This document shows, one piece after another, positions 24,285 to 32,128 of a DNA stretch of 37,852 nt. Source of the stretch: an uncultured Lachnospiraceae bacterium. GTDB lineage: Bacteria; Bacillota; Clostridia; Lachnospirales; Lachnospiraceae. The translations under genes were made by a program, and so were the position numbers. The stretch spans positions 1 to 37,852 of the forward strand of contig CAJUNN010000011.1 of the NCBI GenBank assembly GCA_910587955.1. The letters run 5' to 3'. Within the stretch, counting starts at the first letter, position 1. Every line of letters begins with the position of its first letter. A model generated the notes under the pieces. It worked only from the letters and a program-made list of their open reading frames with translations. It ran no database searches and was not told the DNA's origin.

Positions 24285-24301
24285 ACTCCACCCTTTCTTC
24301 C

Positions 24302-24730
24302 TCAATCCCAGGAATCCTCTTCTTCATCCTCTGCCGTCTCAGGCGCAAAAACGCCCAGCTGCTCCCTTCCGCATTCCAGAACACGGCTCTTCAATTCTTC
24401 CCAGGTACTTCCCGTTTCCCGGTTTACCAGCGTCTCCACCAGCATCCCCAGATTCACACCGTAATAGACGGTCAGGCGCTGATCCTTCATAGCTTCCATT
24501 ACCACCGTATTAAAGGGAGAGCCGCTTAAAAGATCGCAGAATACCAGGATTTTTTCCGCATCTTCCAGAATCTTAAGCCCCTCCCGGATATGTTCCTCCA
24601 GCTCTGTCTTCGTATCCCCTTCCGGAAAATCCACTGCCGCAAAGTTCGTCTGCTTCCCGATAATCAATTCGGCGGCGCTGGCAATACCGGTGGCAAAATG
24701 TCCGTGTCCCACTACCATAATTCCAGTCAT
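24302..24730 (-). CDS. PTS mannose-family EIIA
   Basis: A 142-aa cytoplasmic phosphocarrier. The phospho-histidine is in MVVGHGHFATGIASAAELI, and FCDLLSGSPFN is the second family block. It receives phosphate from HPr and passes it to the EIIB encoded three genes upstream. SD GAGAGGAG; separated from the SIS gene by a strong hairpin. Confidence 0.93.
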   Translation of the reverse strand: MTGIMVVGHGHFATGIASAAELIIGKQTNFAAVDFPEGDTKTELEEHIREGLKILEDAEKILVFCDLLSGSPFNTVVMEAMKDQRLTVYYGVNLGMLVETLVNRETGSTWEELKSRVLECGREQLGVFAPETAEDEEEDSWD

Positions 24731-24745
24731 AGTCGTCTCCTCTCA

Positions 24746-24795
24746 AAAATGCGGACGGAACCGCTTCCCGGCTGCCGGGAAGCAGTTCTGTCCGC
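24746..24795 (-). terminator. Strong hairpin with T-run between the SIS and EIIA genes
   Basis: The outer stem pairs GCGGAC (24751-24756) with GTCCGC (24790-24795). The inner stem pairs CTTCCCGG (24764-24771) with CCGGGAAG (24775-24782) around CTG. On the minus strand it is followed by ATTTTTG. It looks like a leaky intra-operon terminator or an mRNA-processing/stability element. Confidence 0.65.
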
Positions 24796-24810
24796 CCTGT
24801 TTTATCTGTC

Positions 24811-25902
24811 TTATGCTTCTTCTGCAGGATAGTGTGCAAGAGGCTCTTCAAAAGGATTGATATTCGTATCAATATATACCTCTTTGGCTCCCTTAGCCGC
24901 TACAAACTGGAAAGGCACGGTGTACATCAAAGGCGCCAGATATTTATTGGCCTTTACAGAAAATACCATATCTCTCCCGTCCGCATCCATATCCTTGCAG
25001 GTGATCACATGGATCCGGGGCGTATATTTCAGATAAGCCCGGCGGAATTCCATCATCCGCTCATACTCCGCTTCGTCGGAGCCGATGAAAAACAGGGTCT
25101 GTCTTGTATGAAATGCCATGGTGGGTCCGTGGGAGAACTCTTCCAGCTCGTACCCGGCAATGGGCAGGCGGAGCATCTCTCCCATCTTCAGGACGCCTTC
25201 CAGCATGGAACCATAGTCCACGCCGTATCCCAGCACGTAGAGCCGCTCGCTTCCAAGGATGGAGCCCTTGTTTCTGTCGTACCAGGCTTCGCTCTCCTCC
25301 ACAACCGTCTGGAACTGATCCACCAAGGCTTTCGTCTCCTTAAGAGCCGTTTCATACTGCTCTTCCGTATAGATCCCTTTTGCCTTTGCCACGGCAATGG
25401 CCCACAGGTACACGCTCAGTACGGATACCGTGTAGCCCTTGGTTTCCGGCGGTGTCAGTTCCTCGCCTACCAGAAGATGTACGGCCGTATCTACCAGCTT
25501 TGCAATCCGGCTCTCCAAATTTCCGGTAAGAGCTAAGGTCTGATAACCGTTGGCTTTGGCATACTCCATCACCTCACAGGTGGAAACACTGGTTCCCGAC
25601 TGGCTGATGGCCACATAAAGAATCTGATCGTTTTTCAGCATTCCCGTCCAGTCCGGCTTCTCATAATTCTTATACACTGTGGGATACTGGGCGCTGGCGT
25701 CAATACCTACAATCTGCTTGAAATAATAGGCCGCAATGTGGGACACATTGTAGGAGGTTCCGGATCCGAAGAAAAATACCTTGCGGATATCGTGCTTTTT
25801 AAAGATTTCTACAAAAGGCTCCACAAATACATTTTGATTCTCCAGCGTATAGTTCAGTACCTCCGGCTGGGATTTCATATTTCCAATCACTGTCTGCTGC
25901 AT
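24811..25902 (-). CDS. SIS-domain sugar isomerase/deglycase (FrlB/GfrF/AgaS-like)
   Basis: A 363-aa protein with two SIS phosphosugar-binding domains. The first has VFFFGSGTSYNVSHIAAYYF and VAISQSGTSVSTCE; the second has ERLYVLGYGVDYGSMLEG and ELEEFSHGPTMAF (compare EFRHGP in FrlB). There is no glutaminase domain, so it is not GlmS. Within a mannose-type PTS operon this is the layout of the Salmonella gfr (glucoselysine/fructoselysine) system, in which such enzymes split the 6-phosphorylated Amadori product into sugar phosphate and lysine. AgaS-type deaminase/isomerase on an amino sugar is the main alternative. Substrate is inference. Confidence 0.8.
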   Translation of the reverse strand: MQQTVIGNMKSQPEVLNYTLENQNVFVEPFVEIFKKHDIRKVFFFGSGTSYNVSHIAAYYFKQIVGIDASAQYPTVYKNYEKPDWTGMLKNDQILYVAISQSGTSVSTCEVMEYAKANGYQTLALTGNLESRIAKLVDTAVHLLVGEELTPPETKGYTVSVLSVYLWAIAVAKAKGIYTEEQYETALKETKALVDQFQTVVEESEAWYDRNKGSILGSERLYVLGYGVDYGSMLEGVLKMGEMLRLPIAGYELEEFSHGPTMAFHTRQTLFFIGSDEAEYERMMEFRRAYLKYTPRIHVITCKDMDADGRDMVFSVKANKYLAPLMYTVPFQFVAAKGAKEVYIDTNINPFEEPLAHYPAEEA

Positions 25903-25921
25903 GATTTATTCCTCTTTTCCT

Positions 25922-26404
25922 TTAAAGTTTTTTCAAAATGTCAGAGATATCCTCCCGGGGTTCGTTTGGAACCATCTGTGAATAGACGGTTACGCCCCGG
26001 CCGATCAGTTTTACAAAGGCTTCCTTTTCTTCTGGCGATACAAAAACGGTTTTCTTCACCTGAACGGCTCCCGGCTTGGTCGCCATATTGCCTACCGTGA
26101 TATAGGGAACCTGATAGCCGTATTCCGCCATGCGTAGAATGGGCACAGGGCTGTTGCACAGGATCATCACCCGGATTCCCTCATCAATCTTACGGCTGAA
26201 TTTGTCCGCCGCTTTCTCTGAACCGAAGATGGACAGCTTACATTTATCAGGACATCCGAATTTAAGCGCCGTCTTGCGCACTTCATCTTTTACAATTTCA
26301 TCGTCCACAATGGCAATCCGCTCCAGGGAATACTGGGGAATCCAGAATCCGCACACCTGCCCGTGGATCAGCCTGTCGTCAATTCTTACATCTAAAATCG
26401 CCAT
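25922..26404 (-). CDS. PTS mannose-family EIIB
   Basis: A 160-aa EIIB of the mannose/fructose/sorbose family, cytoplasmic. The phospho-accepting histidine is in VRIDDRLIHGQVCGFW near the N-terminus, and the domain continues with IAIVDDEIVKD. It transfers phosphate to the sugar as it crosses the EIIC/EIID pair. Thirteen bases separate it from the EIID gene. Confidence 0.94.
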   Translation of the reverse strand: MAILDVRIDDRLIHGQVCGFWIPQYSLERIAIVDDEIVKDEVRKTALKFGCPDKCKLSIFGSEKAADKFSRKIDEGIRVMILCNSPVPILRMAEYGYQVPYITVGNMATKPGAVQVKKTVFVSPEEKEAFVKLIGRGVTVYSQMVPNEPREDISDILKKL

Positions 26405-26416
26405 TTGTTCTTCCTC

Positions 26417-27256
26417 CTACATGGATACCAGGCCCAAGATGCCCAGCACAAAGCCAACGACTACAATACCGGCGATGATTTTCTGTACCTTATATTTCTT
26501 CTTAATAAAGCTGAAAATCCCCAGGGTAAAGACTAAGGGCAGCATTTTGGGAAGAATCTGATCCAGATACTCCTGAATCACAATCTCACTCCCTGCCAGG
26601 GTAAACTGCAAGGGGCAGGAAATGCTGACCCACATAGCAATCATACAGCCGATGGACATAGCTCCGATGATACCGGCACAGTGGGTAAAAAGCTGCATTT
26701 TTCCGCTGGACTGCATATCCGACAATAGGGCGGAACCCTTCTCATACCCCAGAAACAAGGTAATCCACCGGGTTGCAAAGTTGGGAATGTTGAATACCAG
26801 CAGAAGGATAAAGGGGGCAATTACATTTCCCTCCTTGGCGAAGCCTACGGCCAGAGCACAGGCCAGAATCCGGATAATGCCCCAGAAGAAGGTATCGCCG
26901 ATGCCGGATAAGGGACCCATTAGTGCAACCTTGATGGCGTTGATGGATGCTACGTCAAAGCTCTTATCCTTTTTCGCCTTCTCCTCCATGGCAATGGTCG
27001 TTCCCATTACAAAGGGGGAAGGTGCAACTGTCATATTGAACGCTGCAATATGGCGGTGCATGGAAGCCTTGAGGGCTTCGTCATCGCCCTTATAAATTTT
27101 TCTTAAAACCGGCATAATGGAGAACAGAAAGCCCAGGCCTTCCATCCGCTCGTAGTTGAAGGAACCAAGAAGGGTAAAGCTCCTCCAGAACACGCCCCGG
27201 AAATCTTTTCTTGTAATATTATTTTCTGCACTGACGATCTCATTTTTCTTTGCCAT
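26417..27256 (-). CDS. PTS mannose-family EIID
   Basis: A 279-aa membrane subunit. The N-terminus RKDFRGVFWRSFTLLGSFNYERM, then GLGFLFSIMPVLRKIY and MGPLSGIGDTFFWG, are EIID hallmarks. The last 20 residues form a hydrophobic helix. Together with EIIC it forms the sugar channel. Three bases separate the two genes. Confidence 0.95.
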   Translation of the reverse strand: MAKKNEIVSAENNITRKDFRGVFWRSFTLLGSFNYERMEGLGFLFSIMPVLRKIYKGDDEALKASMHRHIAAFNMTVAPSPFVMGTTIAMEEKAKKDKSFDVASINAIKVALMGPLSGIGDTFFWGIIRILACALAVGFAKEGNVIAPFILLLVFNIPNFATRWITLFLGYEKGSALLSDMQSSGKMQLFTHCAGIIGAMSIGCMIAMWVSISCPLQFTLAGSEIVIQEYLDQILPKMLPLVFTLGIFSFIKKKYKVQKIIAGIVVVGFVLGILGLVSM

Positions 27257-27259
27257 GGC

Positions 27260-28045
27260 TTAATCCTCCCACTCATCGTCCGAAGTTGATACGGTCTCTG
27301 TCTTCACACTTTCATTCTGTCTCAGCATAAAGATAATCCATGCAATGGCTACTGCCACGCCCGCAATGGCAATCATGGTCAAGTCAAATCCCACAAAGGC
27401 CGCCGGAATGAATCCCAGAATAAAATAGGGAATCAGCCGCTTTTCCATAATAATATTCAGAAGAAGCGCAAAGCCAAGGCAGGGAAGAATGGCTGCTACA
27501 CCGGAGAGACCTAAGTTTACCCATGCAGGCATTCCGGCCACGATTGATTCAATCACCGTATTTCCAAAGTACATCACAAAGAAGGTAGGCAGGAAATACG
27601 CCAGGGTGGTGCAGACACCGCAGAAGTAATGCAGCATGCGGATTCCCCGGAAATCCAGAGCATCAATCTTGTGATCCGCTGCAACCATCACGCCGGAATA
27701 CGCCGACAGCAGCAGTGTGTTCAGGAACTGCATAATGACTGCTACGGGAACTCCGAAGAGAATAGCCGTTTCCGGGCCGGTTCCTGTCATAATGGCAACT
27801 GCCGTTCCGATAGTTCCGCCGATTCCGATATCCAGCTGGGCCGTGGGGCCGATTCCCGTTGCGCCCATCCACATAAGCTGAAGCTCTGCGCCGATGATCA
27901 AACCCGTTTTCACGTCTCCTAAAATCAAACCTACCAAAAAGCCTGTAACAACCGGTTCGCGCAATTTACATTCGCCCAGCCAGTCTCCTTCCGATCTGCT
28001 CACTGCCGCAACCAGTGCAACAAGAAGCGCCTGCAGTAAACTCAT
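27260..28045 (-). CDS. PTS mannose-family EIIC
   Basis: A 261-aa polytopic membrane permease of the mannose/sorbose class (LLQALLVALVAAVSRSEGDW, VVTGFLVGLILGDVKTGLIIGA, QLDIGIGGTIGTAVAI). First gene of the operon. SD AGGAGG directly follows an array of the intercistronic repeat in a ~310-nt leader. Confidence 0.94.
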   Translation of the reverse strand: MSLLQALLVALVAAVSRSEGDWLGECKLREPVVTGFLVGLILGDVKTGLIIGAELQLMWMGATGIGPTAQLDIGIGGTIGTAVAIMTGTGPETAILFGVPVAVIMQFLNTLLLSAYSGVMVAADHKIDALDFRGIRMLHYFCGVCTTLAYFLPTFFVMYFGNTVIESIVAGMPAWVNLGLSGVAAILPCLGFALLLNIIMEKRLIPYFILGFIPAAFVGFDLTMIAIAGVAVAIAWIIFMLRQNESVKTETVSTSDDEWED

Positions 28046-28058
28046 AACTTTTCCTCCT

Positions 28059-28305
28059 GTTTTTAGTTCCGCAGTTTCCCTTCCGAAGCCCCCCTAACAG
28101 AAGAATTTCCGGCCGTATTCTACGTCCGTATATTCTTCTGGGCTCCGTACGGGAACCTGCTGTTTTTAGTTCCGCATCCGCCCTCCCAGAGCCCCTTTTC
28201 TAGAAGAAATTACGGTTGCTTCGCAGCCGCAATTCCTTCTGGGCTCCGTTCGGGCTTCTGCTGTTTTTTAGTTCCGCATCCGCCCTTCCGGCCTCTGCTG
28301 TTCCA
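28059..28305 (-). repeat. Intercistronic repeat family, locus B (three tandem units in the PTS leader)
   Basis: Repeat starts (AGTTCCGC on the plus strand) lie at 28065, 28168 and 28270, so the units are 103 and 102 nt; the third is a short remnant. Unit 1 has hairpin arms AGAAGAAT and ATTCTTCT. Unit 2 has AGAAG-A-AATT and AATT-C-CTTCT. The end of the array is followed directly by the AGGAGG of the EIIC gene. Confidence 0.85.
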
Positions 28306-28331
28306 TTTTGTTTCCTGTACCATCCGCGAAC

Positions 28332-28349
28332 TGGTATATGTGGTATATG
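28332..28349. promoter_or_regulatory. Tandem TGGTATATG repeats, candidate GntR operator
   Basis: Two adjacent TGGTATATG copies lie about 20 bp downstream of the -10 box, followed by ATCGAACCAC, which forms a GTGGT/ACCAC dyad with the second copy. A further GTGGTATAC occurs at 28485-28493. GntR/HutC regulators favour such GGTATA/TATACC half-sites. Confidence 0.55.
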
Positions 28350-28368
28350 TATCGAACCACTTAAATTA

Positions 28369-28397
28369 TGTATATCACTATTTTGATTTTTTTGCAA
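28369..28397 (-). promoter_or_regulatory. Sigma-A promoter of the mannose-type PTS operon
   Basis: TTGCAA and TATACA with 17-bp spacing on the minus strand. The transcript would carry a leader of about 310 nt holding the operator-like repeats and repeat array B. Confidence 0.7.
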
Positions 28398-28503
28398 GAT
28401 TAAAGTGCAAAAAAATGATATTTTGTATATTTTAGATATTTTTTCATGCTGTTTTTATGCAGTTTGAACATTCGTTTTCAAAAAGTGGTATACTCCATTT
28501 GGT

Positions 28504-28554
28504 CAAAAAAAGCCCCTGGGGTCTGTATTGATACAGAAACCCCAGAGGCTTCAA
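28504..28554 (-). terminator. Intrinsic terminator of the second ATPase/nuclease pair
   Basis: On the minus strand AAGCC-CTGGGGT pairs with ACCCCAG-GGCTT through an extended stem (TGTAT/ATACA at the top), followed by seven Ts. It ends the pair's transcript just before the PTS promoter region. Confidence 0.88.
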
Positions 28555-28569
28555 AAAAACATCTTCTTT

Positions 28570-29208
28570 TTAGTATGTAAAGGAATTTACAAATTTTCTT
28601 TCAAAAAAATCTTCTGTGTAAACGTACGCGTCTTTGAATATGTAGTCTTTCAGCCGCCGCATAAAGGGCGGTGTGTAATTCTGATTCATCAAGGCATGAT
28701 TTTTCACTTGATTATATAAATTGGCATTTTTATCCTTGCTGCACACCAATATGTAGTGCACATGCTCTTCTGCAAATTTTACAGGGTTGCTGACATCAAA
28801 AATGCTGCTTTTATTTCCTTTCTCCATCATGGTATAGAAAATATCTAAAATCATATACCAGTTCGCATAGGCCTTCTTGATAATATTATCTTTTGTTTTT
28901 TGCTTGTCCCCTTTCACAGGACAATCCTTAAACTCTATCAAAAACCATTCGTTCTCCCGGTTAATCAGAAAAGAGTCGACGGTATTAATCGGATGTTCCT
29001 CAGGCAATGTCCCCTTTACCTGCTTATATCCATCTTTCGCCACCGTATCCATAGATATGGTCTTAAAATCCAGTTCTCCATTGTACAGATACCTATCGCC
29101 GGCCTCGTTGAGAGAATCTTTATGCAAATTTGACAAACAGGAAACCGATATCCCGTACTCTTTGAAATATTGCATCACGGTATCCTTGAAAACATCAAAA
29201 TTGCTCAT
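28570..29208 (-). CDS. PD-(D/E)XK-like protein, partner of the adjacent ATPase
   Basis: A 212-aa protein of no named family I can assign. Residues 78-94 show the nuclease-like core: D78 at the start of a beta hairpin and E92-F-K94 in WFLIEFKDC, 14 positions apart. A lysine-rich helix (KQKTKDNIIKKAYANWYMI) follows, as in many PD-(D/E)XK enzymes. A later HYILVCSKDKN strand fits the fold. Its start overlaps the ATPase gene by 14 bp. AT-rich compared with the PTS and kinase genes on either side. Predicted effector nuclease of a defence module; the nuclease call is motif-based inference. Confidence 0.6.
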   Translation of the reverse strand: MSNFDVFKDTVMQYFKEYGISVSCLSNLHKDSLNEAGDRYLYNGELDFKTISMDTVAKDGYKQVKGTLPEEHPINTVDSFLINRENEWFLIEFKDCPVKGDKQKTKDNIIKKAYANWYMILDIFYTMMEKGNKSSIFDVSNPVKFAEEHVHYILVCSKDKNANLYNQVKNHALMNQNYTPPFMRRLKDYIFKDAYVYTEDFFERKFVNSFTY

Positions 29209-30511
29209 CTTCTTCCGTTCCTATCTCATATCTCAAATTATCTAAAAGCATACTCGGCGTTACCAGCTGGCTGTATATTTTATCCAGACACTCTGTCACA
29301 TCTTCAAAGACCGATAATCCTTCCTCCTGTCCGGAAAGATAAAATCTGCACTTTGGGAATAGCTCATATTTTTTGGCATACAGCTCGATGGCTTCCAGAA
29401 AATCCCGGCTGTGGGTTGTGACTACAATGCTCAAGTCAAATTTCTTCTGCAGCAGTACGATCATCTCCGCATACACCAGCTGCCATTCGGGATGTAGATG
29501 TATTTCCGGTTCATCCAGGATTAAAACATCCTTTTCCTTTAAAATCCCTTTTTCCAGAAGCAGCTTTAACAGCACAAAGGACTTCAAGCCTGCGGACAGA
29601 TTTTCAAAATGGATAGGTTCTTCAAATTTTTCAGAATGGAGGCTCCACTGTCCGTTTTGGACCAGGATCTGCCCATCTGCCACACGCTTCAAAATATCGT
29701 AAATCTCCTTGAGATTTTCTTTTGCGCTGACGGCTTCAAAAATTCCGTCCATAATATCATCGTCTGTCTCGTTCAGATGGTTCAGAAGCTCTTTGCGGTA
29801 TCTATTCCCTATAGAAAACCACAGATGATCGGATACCTGATCCAAGACAAAGGGATCATCAATAAAAAACGCTTCATGCAAAATGTTATAATCCGCCTGC
29901 CATTGAACGCACTGATTTCCCCGGAATACCACATCCAGTTCTTTTCCCTTGATATCCAGAGAAACCTTTGTATCTTTTCCAGATGACTGCAGACATTTTA
30001 TTTGTTCATCAAATACCTGATTAAAAAAACGCTCGATGAGCTCCAAAGCCACTTTGTAATCATCGTTCCTCTTTCTTGCTACAATTTTTTCATAAGAATC
30101 TTCCAGAAGTTCCGACACGCTTTCCTCTGTCAGCCTCACATTATACTGCGCACATGCCTGTTCCAAATAATCCCGGAAAAGTACCTCATCCATAGACTCT
30201 GCTTCCATTAATTTACTGCTTATCGTCCTGCCTATTTTATCAGAAGTAATGCGCAGGTAACTGCTGTTTCTTGTTCCGGGCATGCTGTGCATCAACGCAT
30301 TGCGCACCCCTCTCCTGGTGATTTCCAATATTTCTTCCTGCCTGCGGTTCTCAATTTTTAAATCCATATCATAGAAAGCGTTAAAGGCAGAATAAAGAAC
30401 CTTTCCAATCGTACTTTTTCCTGTATTGTTTTCTCCTGCAATCACAGTAATGCCGTCAATCGTAATCTCTACATGTTTGATTTTGGCAAAATTATCAATT
30501 TTCAGTCTCAT
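29195..30511 (-). CDS. OLD-like AAA-family ATPase
   Basis: A 438-aa ABC/SMC-type ATPase. Walker A is VIAGENNTGKSTIGKVLYSA (residues about 20-39). A long helical insert follows (about 60-290). The signature-like NLSAGLKSFVLLKLLLEKG, Walker B VLILDEPEIHLHPEWQ and H-loop VVTTHSRDFLEAIE come after it. No TOPRIM or other catalytic domain is attached, so its activity probably passes through the overlapping downstream protein. ATG with SD AGAAGGA. Predicted sensor/ATPase of an antiphage-type pair (inference). Confidence 0.82.
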   Translation of the reverse strand: MRLKIDNFAKIKHVEITIDGITVIAGENNTGKSTIGKVLYSAFNAFYDMDLKIENRRQEEILEITRRGVRNALMHSMPGTRNSSYLRITSDKIGRTISSKLMEAESMDEVLFRDYLEQACAQYNVRLTEESVSELLEDSYEKIVARKRNDDYKVALELIERFFNQVFDEQIKCLQSSGKDTKVSLDIKGKELDVVFRGNQCVQWQADYNILHEAFFIDDPFVLDQVSDHLWFSIGNRYRKELLNHLNETDDDIMDGIFEAVSAKENLKEIYDILKRVADGQILVQNGQWSLHSEKFEEPIHFENLSAGLKSFVLLKLLLEKGILKEKDVLILDEPEIHLHPEWQLVYAEMIVLLQKKFDLSIVVTTHSRDFLEAIELYAKKYELFPKCRFYLSGQEEGLSVFEDVTECLDKIYSQLVTPSMLLDNLRYEIGTEEDEQF

Positions 30512-30567
30512 ATTCCATATCCTTCTTATTTCCCATGAAAAAGCATTCCGTTTTTATTATGTTCCCT

Positions 30568-30596
30568 ATTCTACCTTATCTTTCCCTGAAAAACAA
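30568..30596 (-). promoter_or_regulatory. Promoter of the second ATPase/nuclease pair
   Basis: TTGTTT and TAGAAT with 17-bp spacing, about 57 bp before the ATPase start. With the terminator downstream, it makes the pair a self-contained transcription unit. Confidence 0.5.
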
Positions 30597-30603
30597 CATC
30601 AAA

Positions 30604-32097
30604 TCACAGCCGGGACAGTTTCTCATACAGGGGCAGCATACAATGATACGCCTCGTCGAAAACCGGCTTTAACTTCTCGTAATCATCCTGGTGAGCTTGA
30701 ATAGGTTCTACCTCCTCCCGGAATTTCAGGAAACGCTTCACTTCTCCAAAGTCATCAAAAACGCCCACGCCCACACCTGCAATGACCGCGGCTCCGATGG
30801 CGGTGGCTTCCTCCACGCAGTCGGGCAGACGCAGAGTAACGTTCAGCACATCCGCCAGGATTTGCGTCACCACTTTTCCCTTGGCGCCGCCGCCCGTAAG
30901 GCACATGGTTTTGATATCCGCCTGCTTCCGGTAGGCTTTGAGAATCAGCTCCATATTCATGGCAATTCCTTCCATAACCGCCCGTATATAGTCCCGCTTC
31001 TCATGCTCCGGCTTAATTCCCAGAAAAGCCGCACTGGTATCGGGATTCCACCGGGGGCTGCGCTCTCCCAGAAGATAGGGAAGGAAAATCAGGTTTTTGG
31101 CCCCTGCCGGAGATTTCTCAATCATCTTGTTCAATTCTTCATAGGAGGCGCCTCCGCAGAGGGCACGCCGGATGTACGAATAGGAGCTGCCTGCCGCCTG
31201 CATGGCGCCGCAGGGCATATACCGCCCCGGAATCACATGGGCAAAGCAGAACAAGGTCTGTTCTTCGTCGATAAAAGGTTCCGTAGTCGTACCTCCGATC
31301 CAGGCGGAGGTCCCGAACGTCAGGTAAAATTCCCCGTCCCGGATACAGGCTGCACCCACTGCCGAGCAGGGACCGTCCCCGCCGCCGCACACCACCGGGG
31401 TTCCCGCAGGCAGGCCCATCTCACCGGCCACCCGGTCCTGGACATAACCTGCGATATCCGTGGATTTTTTAAGCTGCGGCAGCTTATCTTTCTCAATCCC
31501 TGCCGCTTTCAAAATTTCCTCCGACCACGTAAGCTTCCGCAGATCCAGGGCGTTGGTCCCGGAGGCGTCCGAATAATCCGTCACAAAATTTCCCGTAGCC
31601 CGGGCTATAATATAATCCTTGGCCTGAAGCATCTTATACGTTTTCTCATATACCTCCGGCTCATGCTTTTTCAGCCACATAAGCTTCTCAATGCTGTAGC
31701 TGGGGCTCACCCGGTGTCCCGTAATGCGGTACATGCGCTCAGCTCCAATCTCCCTCTCTAAATGCGCTGCCTCCTCCACGGCCCGCTGATCCGCCCAGAT
31801 CATAGCGTCCCGCAAAGGCACGCCGTTCTTATCCACCACCAGGCATCCCTGCATCTGGGCACTGAAAGACATGGCCGCTACCCGGGAAGCATCCTCTCCT
31901 TCCAGCACTGCCTTGGTGGCGTCACACACGGCGTCCCACCAATTTTCCGGATCCTGCTCCGCATAATTTCCGTTGAAAAAGCGTACGTCGTAAGAAACGG
32001 TCACGCTGCGTAGCATTTTCCCCTTTGTGGTAAACAAGGTAGCCTTATTTCCCGAAGTCCCCAGATCATGTGCAATCAAAAACTGTTCCAAAATCAT
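30604..32097 (-). CDS. xylB: Xylulokinase-type FGGY carbohydrate kinase
   Basis: A 497-aa cytosolic FGGY kinase. The N-terminal phosphate loop is IAHDLGTSGNKATLF; the substrate region is SFSAQMQGCLVVDKNG with MIWADQRA. The C-terminal ATP site has LTFGTSAWIGG and MCLTGGGAKGKVVTQILADV. Overall length and the W-A-D-Q-R motif favour xylulokinase, which phosphorylates D-xylulose to feed the pentose-phosphate pathway; another pentulose is possible. SD AAAGGGGAG. It lies 31 bp downstream of the helicase gene, with no xylose isomerase nearby. Confidence 0.85.
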   Translation of the reverse strand: MILEQFLIAHDLGTSGNKATLFTTKGKMLRSVTVSYDVRFFNGNYAEQDPENWWDAVCDATKAVLEGEDASRVAAMSFSAQMQGCLVVDKNGVPLRDAMIWADQRAVEEAAHLEREIGAERMYRITGHRVSPSYSIEKLMWLKKHEPEVYEKTYKMLQAKDYIIARATGNFVTDYSDASGTNALDLRKLTWSEEILKAAGIEKDKLPQLKKSTDIAGYVQDRVAGEMGLPAGTPVVCGGGDGPCSAVGAACIRDGEFYLTFGTSAWIGGTTTEPFIDEEQTLFCFAHVIPGRYMPCGAMQAAGSSYSYIRRALCGGASYEELNKMIEKSPAGAKNLIFLPYLLGERSPRWNPDTSAAFLGIKPEHEKRDYIRAVMEGIAMNMELILKAYRKQADIKTMCLTGGGAKGKVVTQILADVLNVTLRLPDCVEEATAIGAAVIAGVGVGVFDDFGEVKRFLKFREEVEPIQAHQDDYEKLKPVFDEAYHCMLPLYEKLSRL

Positions 32098-32128
32098 TCT
32101 CCCCTTTCATCCTCTGGTTGTCTATTCT

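Noticed and set aside
28046..28400. Sigma-54 promoter for the mannose-family PTS
   Set aside because: No GG-N10-GC element was found upstream of the operon and no LevR-type activator is present; a sigma-A promoter fits.
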